A stretch of DNA of 41,463 nt from positions 109,923-151,385 of the forward strand of contig JAKCWW010000070.1 in assembly GCA_026260175.1 (NCBI GenBank). The letters run 5' to 3'. Made by a program: the position numbers and the translations under genes. Below, piece by piece: positions 10,204 to 20,726 of the stretch. Position 1 is the first letter of the stretch. Each line of letters begins with the position of its first letter. The DNA is from Reticulitermes lucifugus (lineage: Eukaryota; Arthropoda; Insecta; Blattodea; Rhinotermitidae). The notes beneath the pieces were generated by a model that made no database searches, was not told the DNA's origin, and saw nothing but the letters and a program-made list of their open reading frames with translations.

Positions 10204-12234
10204 GTATTCACAATACTAGTAAAAGCATTGAGACCGTAACGACAATGGGTACTGTTGTAATCATTAAGGAGGCATGTTAATTTAATGCAGGCTGTATCAT
10301 TGTAATAAAGCACAATCACGAAAGACAGATGGCATTGCTTAACGACCCACGTACGCTTCTGGAGTACTTGGTGTTGTTCTGTAACGACTATGGAGAGAAA
10401 TGATGATTGATTGTGCAGCATTTCACCACGAACAACAAAAACTGTCCCTCAAATTTCACTGCAGATTTTTCTGCATGGGCACGCCAGTAATGACATACAT
10501 TTCGGTTCTGTTGATTAGATTCCGGTGGTTTTGAAATGCGTTTTTCTGAGGGTACGTTGTTGCTGTCCTTTTTTTACACAAATAAATAAATAAGTTACGC
10601 ATTTTGTCGATAAATATATTTTGTTATCAAAATTTTAAAATATTTTCTTCCTTCTCAAAAACCTTATAAAACATCTTTCCTTATGTCTGTCACAACCGAG
10701 TGCGGGCGCACTAACTTCTAAAAAAACATACTGAATTTTGGAAGTATATATCGGACGTAACTGGCTTGGAAACAGAGTAACTTGTTGACTGTTGTGTTAC
10801 GGATGTTTAGCATTTAGGTTCGGATGCCCGAACCCAAGCTGACTGCTTAGAAATAATATGGTCCCTCGAAAATAAAACCGTCCGGCATTTCCCTTGAAAG
10901 ACACGAGAAACTTCATTAAAACAGCTCAGGACAGTCTGAATTTTGTACAAGGCGAATGCAAACAACCTGTCTTGTGTGTGCCTTCTAATACATAGGCCTG
11001 TAGGCTGGAATTACATTGTTTACGGAACTTACAGATACGCGACATTAAAAACTAAAATACGCTGAATTTTACAACGCAGGATGGAAGGAATATTTATATT
11101 AACAGTACGCTGATTTTTATTTATTTACTTTTTTTTTTGTTCGTTTCATTGCGTCACCGTGCTCTCGCTTCTATGTTAACTACATATAAAAACACAGCTA
11201 CGTAAAAATTTCAATAGCCTTTTTAAAATGAAAATGTCTCCAGCGATATAAAATACACATTGAAAACGTATGTGCATATATCGGGCTCGCTTGGAAGCTA
11301 ACGCAGCAAATAAATTACCCACGATAATAATACTGTTTGCAGAAGTTAAAAAATGCATTGTTTGCAACGAACATGAAAACTGTTGAAAGAGGCCAATTAT
11401 GCTTCATAACGAGAATTAATTAATTTTTTATACTGAATATGCATGAAATACTGAATTTCATCAATATATGCCACTTTGAATAGAGACTTTTGGGCTAATT
11501 AAAATTTTCATGATTAACAGAAATTCTCTCACCACACAACACTAGCAAACTGAAAGTATAATTTCATCTTTATTTTTGAAACTTCAATTCTTCCGTCTGC
11601 TAAACAACACAGAATAAATTAGATTAAGAAAACATCCGATATTTACGGCATACAACTAGGCGGCAGTATAAAAGAGGCAATCGTTGTCTGAAGGGCAATA
11701 TTAACTGTTTGAAGACCGACATACACGGACATCGAATATTGACTGTGGGATACGCACATCCATACATCAAAACATCGGCCCCATTAAGAATCCATGGCCG
11801 GATATTTAGACTTGACCTAGAAATCATGACGATCTATGCTACCTATTTATAGCAATACGCGTTTAACAATTTTGCCTGTTTAAAATACATACATCCCTGA
11901 ACAAGGCCTGTATTTGTACAAAGTACAGCGAGAGATGGCAGGTACCAGATTTCGTGCGCAAACTATGTATGTATGACGGCGTACTGCTACATCGTGTTCC
12001 TGTATATTTATCAGCAGTAAATTACCATAAGTGATGCTACTGGTCAACGACAATTTAGCACCCGCGATGCTTGCTGTGTGGCACCGCCCTCTAAAAACTG
12101 GAAAAAGTGACATTTTGTTATCCAGTGATTTCCGATTTCTGTAAGAGCACTGCTTTTTTTTAAGGTTCCAAAGGCTTAGCCCGTTTGTCCTTCTGGTAGG
12201 AGCGGCACGTGAATAAATACGAGTATGAAATATT
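10204..12234. other. AT-rich DNA without an assignable feature
   Basis: Only poly-T/AAAT tracts (near 10566-10592 and 11121-11139) and chance ORFs were noticed. The 161-codon minus frame that ends here (11880-12365) owes part of its length to the repeat triplication at 12277-12366. Confidence 0.5.
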
Positions 12235-12425
12235 GGTGAAATAATACTGACAGGAGGAAAACAAAGTATTCTGAGAAAAACCTGTCCGAGAGTCATTGTG
12301 TCCACCAAAACCTGTCCGAGAGTCACTCTGTCCACCAAAACCAGTCCGAGAGTCACTCTGTCCACCAGATCTCACATGGCACAGACTGGGACAGAAACCG
12401 GGCGGCCTGAGCCATGACACGGTCT
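12235..12425 (-). mobile_element. tRNA-derived SINE with internal triplication
   Basis: This is the same family as 1900-2078. On the minus strand the order is CCGTGTCATGGCTCAGGCCG (head), a diverged B-box region, the CATGTGAGATCTGGTGGACA segment, then the CAGGTTTTTCTCAGAATACT tail. The body segment present once in the other copies occurs three times here. A-box and B-box are both degraded, so the copy is unlikely to be transcribed. Confidence 0.75.
12277..12366. repeat. 3 x 30-bp tandem triplication inside the SINE
   Basis: The units are 12277-12306, 12307-12336 and 12337-12366, each of the form AAAACCTGTCCGAGAGTCAC + TCTGTCCACC with one to three base differences. Because 30 is a multiple of three, the reading frames run through and create repeated ten-residue peptides on both strands. 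These are not evidence of a gene. Confidence 0.92.
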
Positions 12426-13242
12426 TTGAAAATAGAAAATCGTCTAAATTAAACACAAAATTCTTTTCCTACCTCACAGAGAACAAACTCCGTGTCCACT
12501 ATAAGGACCAATCATAAATCCCGTTAAGAAAATAGCAATTGTTATTGACTGTAACAATCATATGAAACACATAAATACACTGTGTAAGCTTTACATGTTA
12601 CAGAAGGTGGTACGTATATGTACCACTGCTTTAAATGTTTCACCGCCCCACACAAAGCTTTGTCCTTTTGCATCAGAATTTCACTTATCAACAACAAATA
12701 CGTACAGTAAGTGCGTTGAGAAGTGGAGCTATTGTTCACAGCTAAGTTCAAAACAAATTCTCACATAATGTTGTTGTACTTGATTTCCACAACACTATTA
12801 AATATGCAAATCTTTCAGCTGTAACAGTGTTGTGCCCTATTGCAAAAATGTTGACTCTTCCTCCCATCTCCCCTCCCCTCCGTGTTACTTGAGCATGAAA
12901 TCATGTGCTTATTCGTACTCTGTTCCTTCCGGACGCGGAAACTGTAACACACCATGTTACATTTTTCAAATATTTCAAACGTGGTAAGTATCTGTTGGCT
13001 GCATGTTAGTGACGCACTGGTTTTACTTTCACCTGTGTTCACAGGAAAGAGAGAATTCACCAGTTTTGTGTCCTGAGTAGCCCTAAAGTTAATTTGCTTT
13101 ATTTAGTTGTCTGTAACGTAAGTGGGTGGACGCTACTAGTGAAAGGCACCCACACAGGCTGTTGCCTCAAACAAGACAGGAATATTGAGAAGAGAAATTC
13201 TTAGCATTAAAGTACAGTCACGACTTTAAGAGCTGAAGAAAC
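12426..13242. other. No feature recognised
   Basis: Chance-length ORFs on both strands and no recognisable repeat. A short T/C-rich run lies near 12856-12880. Confidence 0.5.
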
Positions 13243-13244
13243 TA

Positions 13245-13429
13245 CGGTCGAACCCGGTTATGACGACATAGGCTTATATTACACCTTGCCTATAGCGTCG
13301 GATATTCTGTGGTACCAATTAATTCCTCACTGTTAACCATAACATTATACTCCTCGGTTACAACGACACTCGTTTATAACGACACAAAATATCCAGTCCC
13401 TTTCACGACGTTAACACCGAGTTCGACTC
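13245..13429. mobile_element. pogo/Tigger-like MITE, 185 bp, with TA flanks
   Basis: The left end reads CGGTCGAACCCGGTTATGAC. The reverse complement of the right end reads GAGTCGAACTCGGTGTTAAC. These are imperfect terminal inverted repeats of roughly 24 bases. Both ends abut TA dinucleotides (13243-13244 and 13430-13431), as expected for the Tc1/mariner/pogo superfamily. Inside are further TTATAACGACAC-type subterminal motifs. There is no coding capacity, so it is non-autonomous. Superfamily placement rests on the TIR style and TA target only. Confidence 0.75.
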
Positions 13430-13431
13430 TA

Positions 13432-14524
13432 TTTTTCGTCTGAGCATGTGCCACGTTTTAGAAGTGCTGGTAGATTATGTCTTTGTTCGCACACATAGAC
13501 ATACAAAATAATAAAGAAAGAAACGGAAATATTTCGTTCATATATTTCCACAGAAGTGATGTATAATAATACCAAAATATAAATTAATTGGTTAAAGTTC
13601 AGGGGTCAATGGCATATTCAAAGTAATTTTATCGCGATTTTAACGGGTGACGAAGCACAGGAGGGAGGAGGAGGGGAGAAAAACGGGGTTTCATAAATCA
13701 ACATATAACAACACAATCAATCAAGCGTTTCTTTCTTTCCAGTGGCGCATGTCCTGGTTCGTGAACTTCTAGTTGCCACAACACAAGGCATCCTCACTAC
13801 GCTCCAGCCGACTGCAAACTCCCAGTTTTCACGTGAGGCCTGATCTCTGTCCTCCAACATCCTTCACAACTCGTGTCTCTGTTCCATTGCGGTCAGATAC
13901 TTTAGGCTACTCCATGAGACGTGGTATATGGATTTGAAAGTAAATGAGTATAAGTCATATTTCAGAATGTTTCACAGTTTATCAGTGTCGTTTAATAAAA
14001 GCAGGTGGAGGATACTTCAATCGTGAAATGTGCAGCACAGCAAAGAGGAGTTTACGGAAACGTCGTTACATTGTCCTGTAGCAAACCTACGGTAACGCGT
14101 TAACACCAAGGTAGTGAGCCGTTAACTCAAAGAATGCAAAGATCGAGTCCTATAACTGTCACTTATGTCCCTGAAATTACGAACTGGAGTGTAATTGGAC
14201 GCTTTTGATTGAAATTAACTTTATACATTGAGTCATTTACCACAGTTCAGAACACATACGAAATACTACTTCCGAGAAAATCTCCTTGGGGTTTTGGAAA
14301 ATCAGATTCCAGCAAAACTGCAAAACGCTTTCGAACTGTACCAACATCTGCAATTAATCATAAATGTGACCGCACAACTTCTTCCTCTAACACAATTATA
14401 TAAGGCTGCTGCACATATGGGCATGACCCATTTTGTAAATCAAGTTTAGATGCTGGCACTTGATCCGTAATTGGGTGACTGATGACGTTATGCAAACAAA
14501 ACCGTTTTTGTTTTTGATGTTGGC
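13432..14524. other. No feature recognised
   Basis: AT-rich with a more GC-rich patch at about 13740-13915 whose reading frames are interrupted on both strands. I do not recognise it. It could be an old transposon. Confidence 0.4.
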
Positions 14525-14600
14525 AGAAGTGACCGGGATCGATCCCGTTACGTTTTGACTAATAAACCTACAATCTTGTGCCTAAACAACAACCGCGGAA
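14525..14600 (-). mobile_element. tRNA-like remnant, weak
   Basis: On the minus strand a B-box-like GGGATCGATCCCGG follows a possible A-box-like TTTAGGCACAAG at roughly tRNA spacing. The arms are too diverged for a functional tRNA, so this is most likely a SINE head relic. Confidence 0.3.
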
Positions 14601-14734
14601 TGCGGGAAATCAAACCTGCTTAAATGAGATTTCAAGGAATACACTGTCAAAAAAGATGTGAATAATGAAGGTACTGTACCGGGATACAAATTAAAGACTG
14701 AAGAAAACCAAGAAGGATCTCAGAACAGACAGAG

Positions 14735-14822
14735 AGATGCTCAAGCCGGGATCTGAACCGAGTGTCTTCCGAAGCAAGTCAGACGCAATAATGTCGTGCC
14801 AACCTGCTATACAACAGAACGT
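14735..14822 (-). mobile_element. tRNA-derived SINE head or tRNA pseudogene
   Basis: The minus strand reads TATAGCAGGTTGGCACGACA, then an anticodon-arm-like stretch, then GGTTCAGATCCCGGC, which together have the length and order of a tRNA gene. Mismatches in the A-box and an extra base in the B-box argue against function. Confidence 0.45.
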
Positions 14823-15323
14823 TCTACCAAGAAATGATGTTCAGAAAATAATTAAGCACGAAACATAAATCGAGTTCACAGCAATTACATGCAATGACAG
14901 GGGCTTATACTTCTGTTTTCCCACGCCTGACAATGAAAGTGCCAGCGATGCCTCGATGATACATCCTGCACACATCCACAGCACAATAGTGCCCCGAAAA
15001 ATATAGCAGGGCGAGAAACTGCGCGACGTCTGAAGACGTTCTGTCCTATAGTTAGACGTCAGAGTCGACCAGTAGTTATTATGCCACAGTCCGAACTGCC
15101 AGTACGTTAATATTTCTATAATTGGAATTGAAAGCAAATGTCGGCAGCTATTAACATGAACCAGATATTATAGCTCACTTCAGCAAGGAATGGAGTTTTA
15201 TAAGAAACTAAATTAAGACCACAGAGTTTTGAATTTAAATTTAGAATAAATTCAACGCTTAAACCTCATCCTAAACATGCAGCATGGGCACTTGAAAAAT
15301 TAGTGTCTCGTGTTTTCAATAAA

Positions 15324-15363
15324 TAGTAGCAATGGTGGTAGCAGTAGCAGTGGTAGTAGTAAT
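15324..15363. repeat. Degenerate AGT/AGC trinucleotide microsatellite
   Basis: AGTAGCAATGGTGGTAGCAG and following GTAGTAGTA triplets. Confidence 0.75.
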
Positions 15364-15534
15364 TACGACAATATAACATTTGCAAAATTTCAAGCACGCA
15401 GACAAGCACTGCAAAAGACACAAAGAACAGTCGTACAATAACAGAAAATAACTACAGATAATAGTTGGTGTTCAAATGTACAAAATCAAACCTAAGACGT
15501 CTAGACAAAATAAGGTTGTGCACTAAGTAATGGG

Positions 15535-15586
15535 TACTACCACTACTACTGCTACTACAGCTGCTGCTGCTGTTGGTGCAGCTGCC
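15535..15586. repeat. Degenerate CTA/CTG trinucleotide microsatellite
   Basis: ACTACTACTGCTACTACAGC followed by a GCTGCTGCTGTTGGTGCAGC stretch. Confidence 0.75.
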
Positions 15587-16727
15587 AACAACATCACTTA
15601 GACTACGCAGGAAACAGATTCATAACTTTAGAAGACAAAATCAATAGACAAAATCCCAGAGCTGGAGCTGTGGAGGTGGTAAACCAGACGGTGACCCAGA
15701 ATACAACAAGAATGAAAGTTGAATATTGCATGACGTCAAGTTAGCTAGATTGCATTACTTTTTAAATTATGCTATTATAACACACCTAATTTTTTCAAAT
15801 CAAAGATCAAGATCTAAACTCAGCAATCATTAAAAAAAGTACCAAAGGAAAGCAAGAACTTTAGAGGTCGGCAAGTCACTTAAGGCAACAAATGCTGTGT
15901 ATGTTAATTGTTATTGTGACACTTTCCTATCCACGACCTTCATCAAGTAATGGGTAAATATGCTAACCATTTAAAGCACAACGGTAACGCCGTAACATTA
16001 AGAAACTCTGCAGTTTCCCTCTGAAGTGTATTTATCGGTTTCATACGATTCTCAGAACATAAATGTAACACACTTTTAAAAAATTTATTACTGCACAAAA
16101 TTTGGGAATCCCACATTAAGTGGCGCTGGTAAAAGCCTACCTCTGAATTTCGCAGGGCCACAGCTGCCATAAGAATAATTTATGACAGGAAATTAAAAGT
16201 GCAAACATTGGATGGACTCAGTGGGATGGTATATGTATCAAGGTTCATGAATGCCTGTACACTGGTTAAACTGTTATTAGGAGGGACACACAGGATGAAC
16301 CTATACTTCTCTTTGAATGAGAAAAGTAGACTAGAAACAGGTTACCTAAATGTAGGCTGAGACTCAGAACAGCCTATCTCTTGAATCAGGTCAGTCACAT
16401 GCGTCCGAGACTTCCCTTTACAAATCGAGACTGGAGATAAAGGTGGCGGAGTGGAGAAGTCACGGAAGCCAGCCACCCAGCTGGTCGTCAAAGCCAAGGT
16501 CCTCTGCACACGATACAACAACGCGGACTTTGTGGTAGGTCTGCAATGGCCTTGCACTGCTAATACAACGCACACGTAAAGCTAGACTGCACACGCCCTT
16601 GATACAAACTGCACGAAACAGTACAGCAAGCTCAAGTTTGCTTTCAGACATTAGAACTTCAGAACAAACAGTTTAATGGTTACTTAACACGGATTAGGAC
16701 TCTTCCACCCGTTAAGGCGAAGGAAAA

Positions 16728-17010
16728 GTTGCCGCTATGCTCAAACATTGCGTCTCCAACACCACAGTGGGATTTGAGGTACACATCGACACATTAAAGT
16801 TGCCGATATGCTCAAACATTGCGTCTCCAAGACCACAGTGGGAATTGAGGTACACATCGACACATTAAAGTTGCCGCTATGCTCAAACATTGCGTCTCCA
16901 AGGCCACAGTGGGAACTGAGGTACACATCGACACATTAAAGTTGCCGCTGTGCTCAAACATTGCGTCTCCAAGACCACAGTGGGAATTGAGGTACACATC
17001 TACACATTAA
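16728..17010. repeat. 71-bp minisatellite, 4 copies
   Basis: Units start at 16728, 16799, 16870 and 16941 with GTTGCCGCTATGCTCAAACA and end with CACATCGACACATTAAA. Divergence between units is a few bases. Because 71 is not a multiple of three, each unit is read in a different frame. The minus strand is nevertheless open through about three units in more than one frame, giving the same peptide segments in successive phases. I see no sign that it is coding. Confidence 0.95.
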
Positions 17011-18007
17011 CACCGGCACGGGAACTTTCTCCCTGGAAGAAGAAATCACGGTGCCGAGTCGGTTGCAGACTGGGTGAACGCGAGGACTGAACTGGATTTT
17101 GTGGCAGGCAAAAAAGGCCGCCTCGCCCGTGGCGATTTCCTTTACAACTAAGCTAAGCGGCTCATTCTTTGTGCATGATGTGATTCACAGTGCTGAAACA
17201 AGAATAGTTTACATATTTGGTTTGACTCTTTAAATACGCATCGGTCCATCTCAAGGCCACCTACACAGGGCATGTGCGGACATGCACGCATGCGCGAAAC
17301 AGATTCAAACTTACGGTTACGGTGTTCGAATCGCACTAGATCGCGCCGGCGTTCACAGATAAAACTACATTATCGTTACTGTATGTTTGTTCCTGGACGG
17401 TTGCTGGGATACTTGACGGGGCTATTTCAACTTCTGAGGTTAAAGACCATTAAACGAGTTACCACTGTTGTCTTAATCGGTAGGGTGGGTGTGGGGAATC
17501 GGCTATGGCGTACTTTATATATGTTTTTGCGGTTGTCCGAAGACGCTGAACAACACCAAAAAATGACATGAGCTTTGCCGACGTTCCATCGGATTCAATC
17601 CAGCTTACATGCGGAAGGCGAGTCACACGTATTACTTCTGTTCCAAAACGGACGAAGCCTTCGAATTTTTCAGCGGTTAGTATGTAAAGTACTGAGAATA
17701 CAGTTATCTGCCTAAGCACATCGGCTGCATATAATCAAATAATATAACAATATCATAACGAACACAGTCCTGTTAGACGATACTAAGAAATTTGGAAGTA
17801 AATTCTGAGAAAAACTAAAAACTCGTAATTTAATGGATCATTTGAAAATAGGGCACAGTTCGAATACCGGGGAAGAAACCTAAGTTTGAAAATTATATTG
17901 CTGAATATATCAAGAGGAGCTTCATTTTGAGAAGTGCTTGCTAAAAATCTGTGCGGAATGTTTTGTATTTCCGTCTGCTGTCGAAAAAATAAAAAAAATT
18001 AAACAAA
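17011..18007. other. No feature recognised
   Basis: ORFs of 62-99 codons (for example plus 17272-17571) have no recognisable motif. A B-box-like GTGTTCGAATCGC at about 17321 is isolated and is not called. Confidence 0.45.
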
Positions 18008-18510
18008 ACACGTAGAACTACAACCTTGCCTGTTGTTTTGTATGGTTGCGAAAAGTGGTCTCTCATATATAAGGTCCTTAAGAACTGGGTGCTGAGAATA
18101 ACTGGATCTAAGAGGAGGCAGTACAAAGTAACAGGAGACTCGGGATAATAAAATAATGAGGAGATTCACAATCTGTACTGCTAGCCAAATGTTATTAGGA
18201 TTATCAAACCTAGGAGAAGTAGACTCGCGGAGCATGTAACGCGGATAGGAAAGAAATGTACACAAAGTTTTGGTAGGAAAACCTGAAGGAAAAAGTTTGA
18301 ATGGCCATGGCCTTAATGGGAAGGTGATAATAAAACCGATCTTAAAAAATAAAGGAGCAGAGTGTGGACTGAAGTCATGTGGCTGAGAACAGGGACTAGT
18401 GGCGCGTTCTTGGAAACACGGTAACGAACTTTCGGGCCCCACAAAACGCGGAGAATTTCTCGATTTGTTAAATAATTATCAGCTTCTTAAGACGAACTCT
18501 ATTCTACAGT
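18008..18510 (+). mobile_element. RTE-type retrotransposon C-terminal fragment
   Basis: The decayed frame begins LPVVLYGCEKWSL, passes a VLRITGSKR stretch and a HVTRIGK-like region, and ends in a 3' UTR with CAGCTTCTTAAGACGAACTC. It corresponds block by block to the better copy at 20078-20622, in the opposite orientation. Frameshifts and stops interrupt it throughout. It covers the region after the reverse-transcriptase palm up to the 3' end, with no palm catalytic motif. The 147-codon minus frame 17999-18442 is its antisense shadow. Confidence 0.82.
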
Positions 18511-18829
18511 CACGTGTCATTTGCACCAGGTTCTAGGCAGCCTGGTTTACTCTTAGCTTGTACAAAGACGCTGTTTCATAGCGTCTGATGATATATGAAG
18601 ACGATTATGAATGATACGTAGGTGAGGACACCGAGCGGGCGTTCCTGCAGTCTTCAGTGTTCTTCATCACATAATTTGCTTGGCGAGATGAAGTACAACA
18701 CAGAACAGACACATACCGAATATAAGTCACGAGTGCTACTAGTTCAAGGACTTGTCTGTGGTAAAATTATCCGTTTGCAGAATTTTGTATGTAAACGACG
18801 CCACAAGAAATAATTTTGCCAAACAGACA
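18511..18829. other. No feature recognised
   Basis: A short GC-rich piece with PstI-like CTGCAG at about 18645. No known repeat recognised. Confidence 0.4.
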
Positions 18830-19330
18830 TCCCGGAGGAGCGAAGACCTCAACTACACCGCGGCGGAAGCGTGAAATCTCGACATTCGAAGGTTGGGAAC
18901 AGTACAAAGCACCGTCTCTATAGCAGCTTCTGTCTTGCAGGGATGAATCACCGGGACCCGCTGTCGGTGTCTTCGTCGTCTGGCTTTGCAGTCCAATACT
19001 CGGCTCTACACGCGTACTACAAACCTCCACCTACTACTGCCCCTAACCACTACGCCATTCTCTTCTCTTTTTGTGCATGTTGCTGCTGGGACTATAACCA
19101 CTACTATCAGCGTCTAGACGACGCGGCGCGGTGGTGTTAGGGGGATCCCCCGTCACAGCATGGCATGGCCCTTGGGTCAATGATCAAGGCCGATCAAAGA
19201 CTCTTTCCCCCCGCCAAGCCAGTTGCTCGCCTTCCTCGCTTGACTGACCTCGTTTCTCCTGCACAACTTGCACAGTTTGAGGTCAAGGTCGCCATGGGGA
19301 TACCGAAGCGCTCAAGGGGATAAAAGTAGA
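18830..19330. promoter_or_regulatory. CpG-rich block, possible promoter, first exon or old transposon
   Basis: Base composition shifts sharply to GC-rich and CpG-rich here. I count about 30 CpG in 490 bases, far denser than the AT-rich flanks. Both strands are open for 85-90 codons (plus 18871-19140 and minus 18767-19030). A TCAAGGTCG element at 19283-19291 fits the FTZ-F1/ERR half-site consensus. I recognise no protein. The block could be a transcription start region, an exon, or a transposon not represented elsewhere in the window. None of these is proven. Confidence 0.25.
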
Positions 19331-19719
19331 ATGACAGACGAGAAAGGAGATTCTTGTATTGACAAAAAGCGGATTTTCTATTTCAGGAGAACGGGTCAAT
19401 ATTTCAAGGTTGGTTCACCCTACAGTAACCACGCACGAAAAGCTACTTTTGCGTGCATTTTCTTCTGTTGAGCACAAATGCCGACATCACGATCCTTAAA
19501 TACGCTCTTTGGATAAAAAGAAAAATCAAGAACCTTCGTCTCAACCACTGCATTTATCTCGCATATATCGTAACACACTATGAACCTGGCAGCAAAATCG
19601 TGGAAATGTCTTCGAGTTACATTAACGTCTGTGCGTAAGAGTCTTGCATTCCATTCATTTACTTACTGCTAATTAATACGAAAAACCCCTTCGTTAAAAC
19701 GTCTGACACGAGCACATGT
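19331..19719. other. No feature recognised
   Basis: AT-rich sequence with chance-length ORFs only. Confidence 0.45.
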
Positions 19720-20032
19720 ACCCATGATGGAGGAGAAAGTACCCAGAGGCTGGAGAAAACTGTATTATGAGGAGCTTCATAATTTGTACTCCTCGCAAAA
19801 CATTATCAGGGCGATTATATGAAGATGAGAAGTGCATGGCATGTAAGCCGGGGAGAGATGAAAATCCACGCAGAATTTTATCTTATGAACGTACTGGGAG
19901 ACCACTTGTGGGAGAGTTTGGCGTTGTCTGAAGCAAATATTAAAATTGGGGTTAGATGAATTGCGGCGTGGTTTTGGATTAACCTATCTCAAGATGGGCG
20001 TCAGTGGCGACATCTTGTGAATACAACCATTT
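19720..20032 (+). mobile_element. RTE-type retrotransposon fragment, plus orientation
   Basis: CCAGAGGCTGGAGAAAACTG, GAGGAGCTTCATAATTTGTA and CTCCTCGCAAAACATTATCA match the coding stretch for the GEWRRLHNEEL-type segment of the family. Further on, CTCAAGATGGGCGTCAGTGG corresponds to the AQDRDRW stretch. Stops and indels abolish the frame. It is truncated at both ends, and a younger minus-strand copy of the same family is inserted 46 bases downstream. Confidence 0.75.
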
Positions 20033-20060
20033 GAACCAAGTCCACACCGTCATACAGACA

Positions 20061-20077
20061 TAATATTTATTTCACTA
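20061..20077. repeat. Target-site duplication, left copy
   Basis: TAATATTTATTTCACTA, a perfect 17-base match to 20623-20639, flanking the RTE copy between them. Confidence 0.92.
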
Positions 20078-20622
20078 ACTAACTCCATGTAGCAGAGTCC
20101 TTCTTGAGAAGCTAACAGGTCCTCAGCTAGTCAAGAAATTCCCCGAGGTTTATGGAACCCGAAGGTTCATTATTGCATTCCCAAGAGCCCGCCACCTGTC
20201 CCTATCCTGAGCCATATCAATTATATCCATGTCCCCATCCCAATTCTTGAAGATACATTTTAATATTATCCTCCCATCTACGCCTGGGTCTTCCAAGCGG
20301 TCTCCTTCCCTCAGGTCTCCCCAACAAATTCCTGTATGCACCTCTCACCTCCCCCATGTGTGCTACATGCACCGCCCACCTCATTCTTCTTGATTTGATA
20401 CCCGAATATTTGGTGATCGAGTATCGATCATTAAGTTCCTCGTTATGTAATCTTCTCCACTCCCCTGTTACTTCGTCCCTCTTAGGCCCAAATATCCTCC
20501 TCGGCACCCTGTTCTCGAACACCCTCAGCCTATTTTCCTCCCTCAGTGCGAGAGACCAAGTTTCACGCCTACACAAAACGACAGGCAAAATTATAGTTCT
20601 GTATATCTTAATCTTTGTATTT
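20078..20622 (-). mobile_element. Young 5'-truncated RTE-type retrotransposon insertion
   Basis: A 545-bp element on the minus strand is bounded by a perfect 17-bp target-site duplication. Its 3' end is the family terminus (GCTTCTCAAGAAGGACTCTG, then a TTAGT tail) and its 5' end is truncated downstream of the reverse-transcriptase palm. The surviving ORF (20217-20588) shows the C-terminal signature of RTE-type elements: VLCRRETWSLALREE at about residues 3-17, VPRRIFGPKRDEVTGEWRRL at about 28-47, [14 protein letters not shown] at about 66-79 and LGRPRRRW at about 97-104. A short frameshift at about 20230 moves the end (the [10 protein letters not shown] to NLRVP stop) into another frame, ending near 20150. 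It encodes no complete enzyme. Confidence 0.93.
20217..20588 (-). pseudogene. Truncated RTE reverse-transcriptase C-terminal ORF
   Basis: These 123 codons correspond to the part of an RTE-type polyprotein after the catalytic reverse-transcriptase motifs. The start methionine is internal to the original protein and has no biological meaning as an initiator. The FGPKRDEVTGEWRRLHNEEL block, an RRMRW block and the [13 protein letters not shown] block are characteristic of this family. The original reading continues in the overlapping frame 20150-20341 after a short indel near 20230, which introduces an early stop. There is no endonuclease domain, no palm and no promoter. It would have been copied from an active element elsewhere and is dead on arrival. 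Confidence 0.85.
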
Positions 20623-20639
20623 TAATATTTATTTCACTA
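20623..20639. repeat. Target-site duplication, right copy
   Basis: TAATATTTATTTCACTA, identical to 20061-20077. With its partner it fixes both boundaries of the RTE insertion. Confidence 0.92.
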
Positions 20640-20726
20640 TCCATTTTAAAATTATCCACGAATGTCAACGTCTCTTATGCAATCTCTTCTCTTTGGGCCA
20701 AATGTCTAAAATCCGGCATGTATTAA

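Larger units (their letters stand above)
14823..16727. other. Mostly featureless, with two trinucleotide microsatellites
   Basis: Apart from degenerate microsatellites at 15324-15363 (GTA/GCA type) and 15535-15586 (CTA/CTG type), no repeat family or gene was recognised. A somewhat GC-richer patch at 16380-16620 has open frames on the minus strand but no recognisable motif. Confidence 0.45.

Noticed and set aside
11880..12365. 161-codon minus ORF with DRVTLGQVLV repeats
   Set aside because: The repeats come from the 3 x 30 bp triplication in a SINE copy.
14735..14822. Functional tRNA gene
   Set aside because: A-box mismatches and an extra base in the B-box. Read as a SINE head or pseudogene.
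17315..17335. Isolated B-box-like GTTCGAATCGC
   Set aside because: No A-box or repeat body, so probably chance.
17999..18442. 147-codon minus ORF
   Set aside because: Antisense of a plus-strand RTE fragment with known block order.
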